Source of the DNA: Candidatus Planktophila sp.
Lineage (GTDB): Bacteria; Actinomycetota; Actinomycetes; Nanopelagicales; Nanopelagicaceae
Assembly (NCBI GenBank): GCA_017858325.1
Contig: JAFMBT010000012.1
Location: 1-46,800 of the forward strand
Length of the DNA: 46,800 nucleotides
Reading direction: 5' to 3'
In this document: positions 45,956-46,800 of the stretch, piece after piece
Layout: every line of letters begins with the position of its first letter
How positions within the stretch are numbered: position 1 is the first letter of the stretch
Made by a program: the position numbers and the translations under genes
The notes under the pieces: generated by a model
The model's database searches: none
What the model saw: the letters and a program-made list of their open reading frames with translations, nothing else
Told to the model about the DNA's origin: nothing

Positions 45956-46756
45956 ATGTCAGGAGTTTTCTCTCCATCACGTGCGCAGATTAAAGAGCGC
46001 ACCCTTAGAACGGATAAATGGTGGTTGCAACCTCTTGCGACATTTGGAGTTCTCTTCAGTTTTGTTATCTATGCAACCTTCCGCGCCTTCGAAGGTAAAT
46101 ATTATTATGCAACAAATTTAGTCTCACCGTTTTACTCACCATGTCTATCTGAAGCTTGTGTTGATGGAGCGGTTATTGCCGGATTCAACCCAATAAGCGC
46201 CTCCATTCTTAATATTCCTATTTCACCAGCACTTATTATTTTAATTTTTCCTCTCGGTTTCCGATTGACCTGTTACTACTACCGTAAGTCGTATTACCGT
46301 GCTTTCTGGATGTCACCACCAGCGTGCGCAGTTGCTGAACCACATAAGAAGTACACCGGAGAAACTCGTCAGCCACTAATCTTGCAGAATGCGCACCGCT
46401 GGTTTTTCTATGCTGGACTTGTCTTTAACGTAATTCTTACCTACGACGCCGTTATCACATTCAAAAACCCCGAAGGCGAATGGGGTCATATGAGCGTTGG
46501 TTCGCTCGTACTTGTCTTTAGTGCATCGATGTTATGGATGTATTCACTTTCCTGTCATACCTGCCGACACACGATCGGTGGGCGGTTGAAACATTTTTCC
46601 AAACATCCAATCCGGTATAAGGCATGGACGACGATTTCACAGTTGAACCACTCACATGCTCTCTATGCATGGATCTCACTCTTTGCCGTCGCATTTGCCG
46701 ACATCTATGTCCGTCAAGTCTCCGCTGGCGCATGGACAAACTTCTACTTCTTCTAA
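45956..46756 (+). CDS. sdhC: Succinate dehydrogenase (Sdh1-type) membrane anchor subunit
   Basis: A 266-residue protein with about five membrane helices (about 28-45, 91-110, 148-165, 183-200, 236-252). It resembles the anchor encoded before the flavoprotein gene in Actinobacteria (Rv0249c of M. tuberculosis): segments FYSPC, GFRLTCYYYRK, YYRAFW, SPPACAVAEPHKKYTGETR and KHFSKHPIRYKAW. Cysteines and histidines cluster as CLSEAC (63-68) and SCHTCRH (199-205). The mycobacterial Sdh1 complex has a membrane-embedded Rieske-type cluster, so these residues are candidates for cofactor binding; this is inference. It is not a classic two-helix SdhC/D anchor. AAGGGG lies 9 bases before the ATG. Confidence 0.85.
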   Translation: MSGVFSPSRAQIKERTLRTDKWWLQPLATFGVLFSFVIYATFRAFEGKYYYATNLVSPFYSPCLSEACVDGAVIAGFNPISASILNIPISPALIILIFPLGFRLTCYYYRKSYYRAFWMSPPACAVAEPHKKYTGETRQPLILQNAHRWFFYAGLVFNVILTYDAVITFKNPEGEWGHMSVGSLVLVFSASMLWMYSLSCHTCRHTIGGRLKHFSKHPIRYKAWTTISQLNHSHALYAWISLFAVAFADIYVRQVSAGAWTNFYFF

Positions 46757-46777
46757 TGGATTCTAAAGGACAATAAA

Positions 46778-46800
46778 ATGACAGAGCTAGAGCGCTACAA
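46778..46800 (+). CDS. sdhA: Start of the next gene, probably succinate dehydrogenase flavoprotein
   Basis: Only the first seven codons (MTELERY) are in the window. An AAAGGA ribosome site lies at 46764-46769, 8 bases before the ATG. The anchor gene is normally followed by sdhA in this operon, which makes sdhA likely. The seven residues alone cannot prove it. Confidence 0.55.

Overview
The window is the replication-origin region of an actinobacterial chromosome. The evidence is the gene set and order (gyrA-gyrB-dciA-recF-dnaN-oriC-dnaA-rpmH-rnpA-yidD-yidC-jag-rsmG-parA-parB), the actinobacterial families CwlM, CrgA, DUF5318, FadE5, PASTA-kinase PknB and PstP, and many GTG starts. Base composition looks moderate for the phylum, intergenic gaps are very short, and several families are trimmed relative to Mycobacterium. 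This fits a streamlined, possibly freshwater, actinobacterium of the Nanopelagicales (acI) type; the lineage is an inference, not proven here.

Layout. 1-1.8 kb: two divergent enolase-superfamily (mandelate racemase-like) enzymes with a palindromic candidate operator between them. 1.9-3.2 kb: rhomboid protease, cyclophilin, tRNA-Ala(TGC) and tRNA-Ile(GAT), all on the minus strand. 3.3-10.6 kb: gyrA, gyrB, dciA, recF and dnaN, transcribed away from the origin. 10.63-11.03 kb: oriC, with DnaA boxes and a DnaA-trio unwinding element. 11.0-12.6 kb: dnaA with three perfect DnaA boxes upstream. 12.6-17.5 kb: rpmH, rnpA, yidD, yidC, jag, rsmG, parA, parB, with two parS sites inside coding sequence. 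17.5-24.5 kb: a minus-strand envelope/redox operon (NUDIX, DUF6049-like, murJ, trxB, trxA, cwlM, aminotransferase), head to head with pcnA. 25.9-34.4 kb: MFS transporter, DUF5318, class A PBP, GT-C membrane protein, rpsF-ssb-rpsR-rplI, then a phased cluster of DnaA-box-like sites in front of dnaB. 34.4-39.4 kb: EamA transporter, FadE5-like acyl-CoA dehydrogenase, dcd, lemA, htpX. 39.4-42.7 kb: crgA, trpG/pabA, pknB, pstP. 42.8-46.8 kb: pheA, serS, HAD hydrolase, tRNA-Ser(TGA), then an Sdh1-type succinate dehydrogenase anchor and the first codons of the next gene (sdhA expected).

How the genes work together. DnaA, DciA, DnaB, SSB, DnaN, RecF and gyrase start and sustain replication, and ParA/ParB/parS segregate the origin. 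PknB/PstP, CwlM, MurJ, CrgA and the PBP form a cell-wall control module: in mycobacteria PknB phosphorylates CwlM, which acts on MurA and MurJ. The same module is present here in reduced form. No mobile element, CRISPR array, phage or wholly novel gene system was seen. The most interesting signals are regulatory: the DnaA-box cluster before dnaB, the origin unwinding element, the coding-embedded parS sites, the degenerate CwlM, and structured leaders before rpsF, lemA and the sdh operon.
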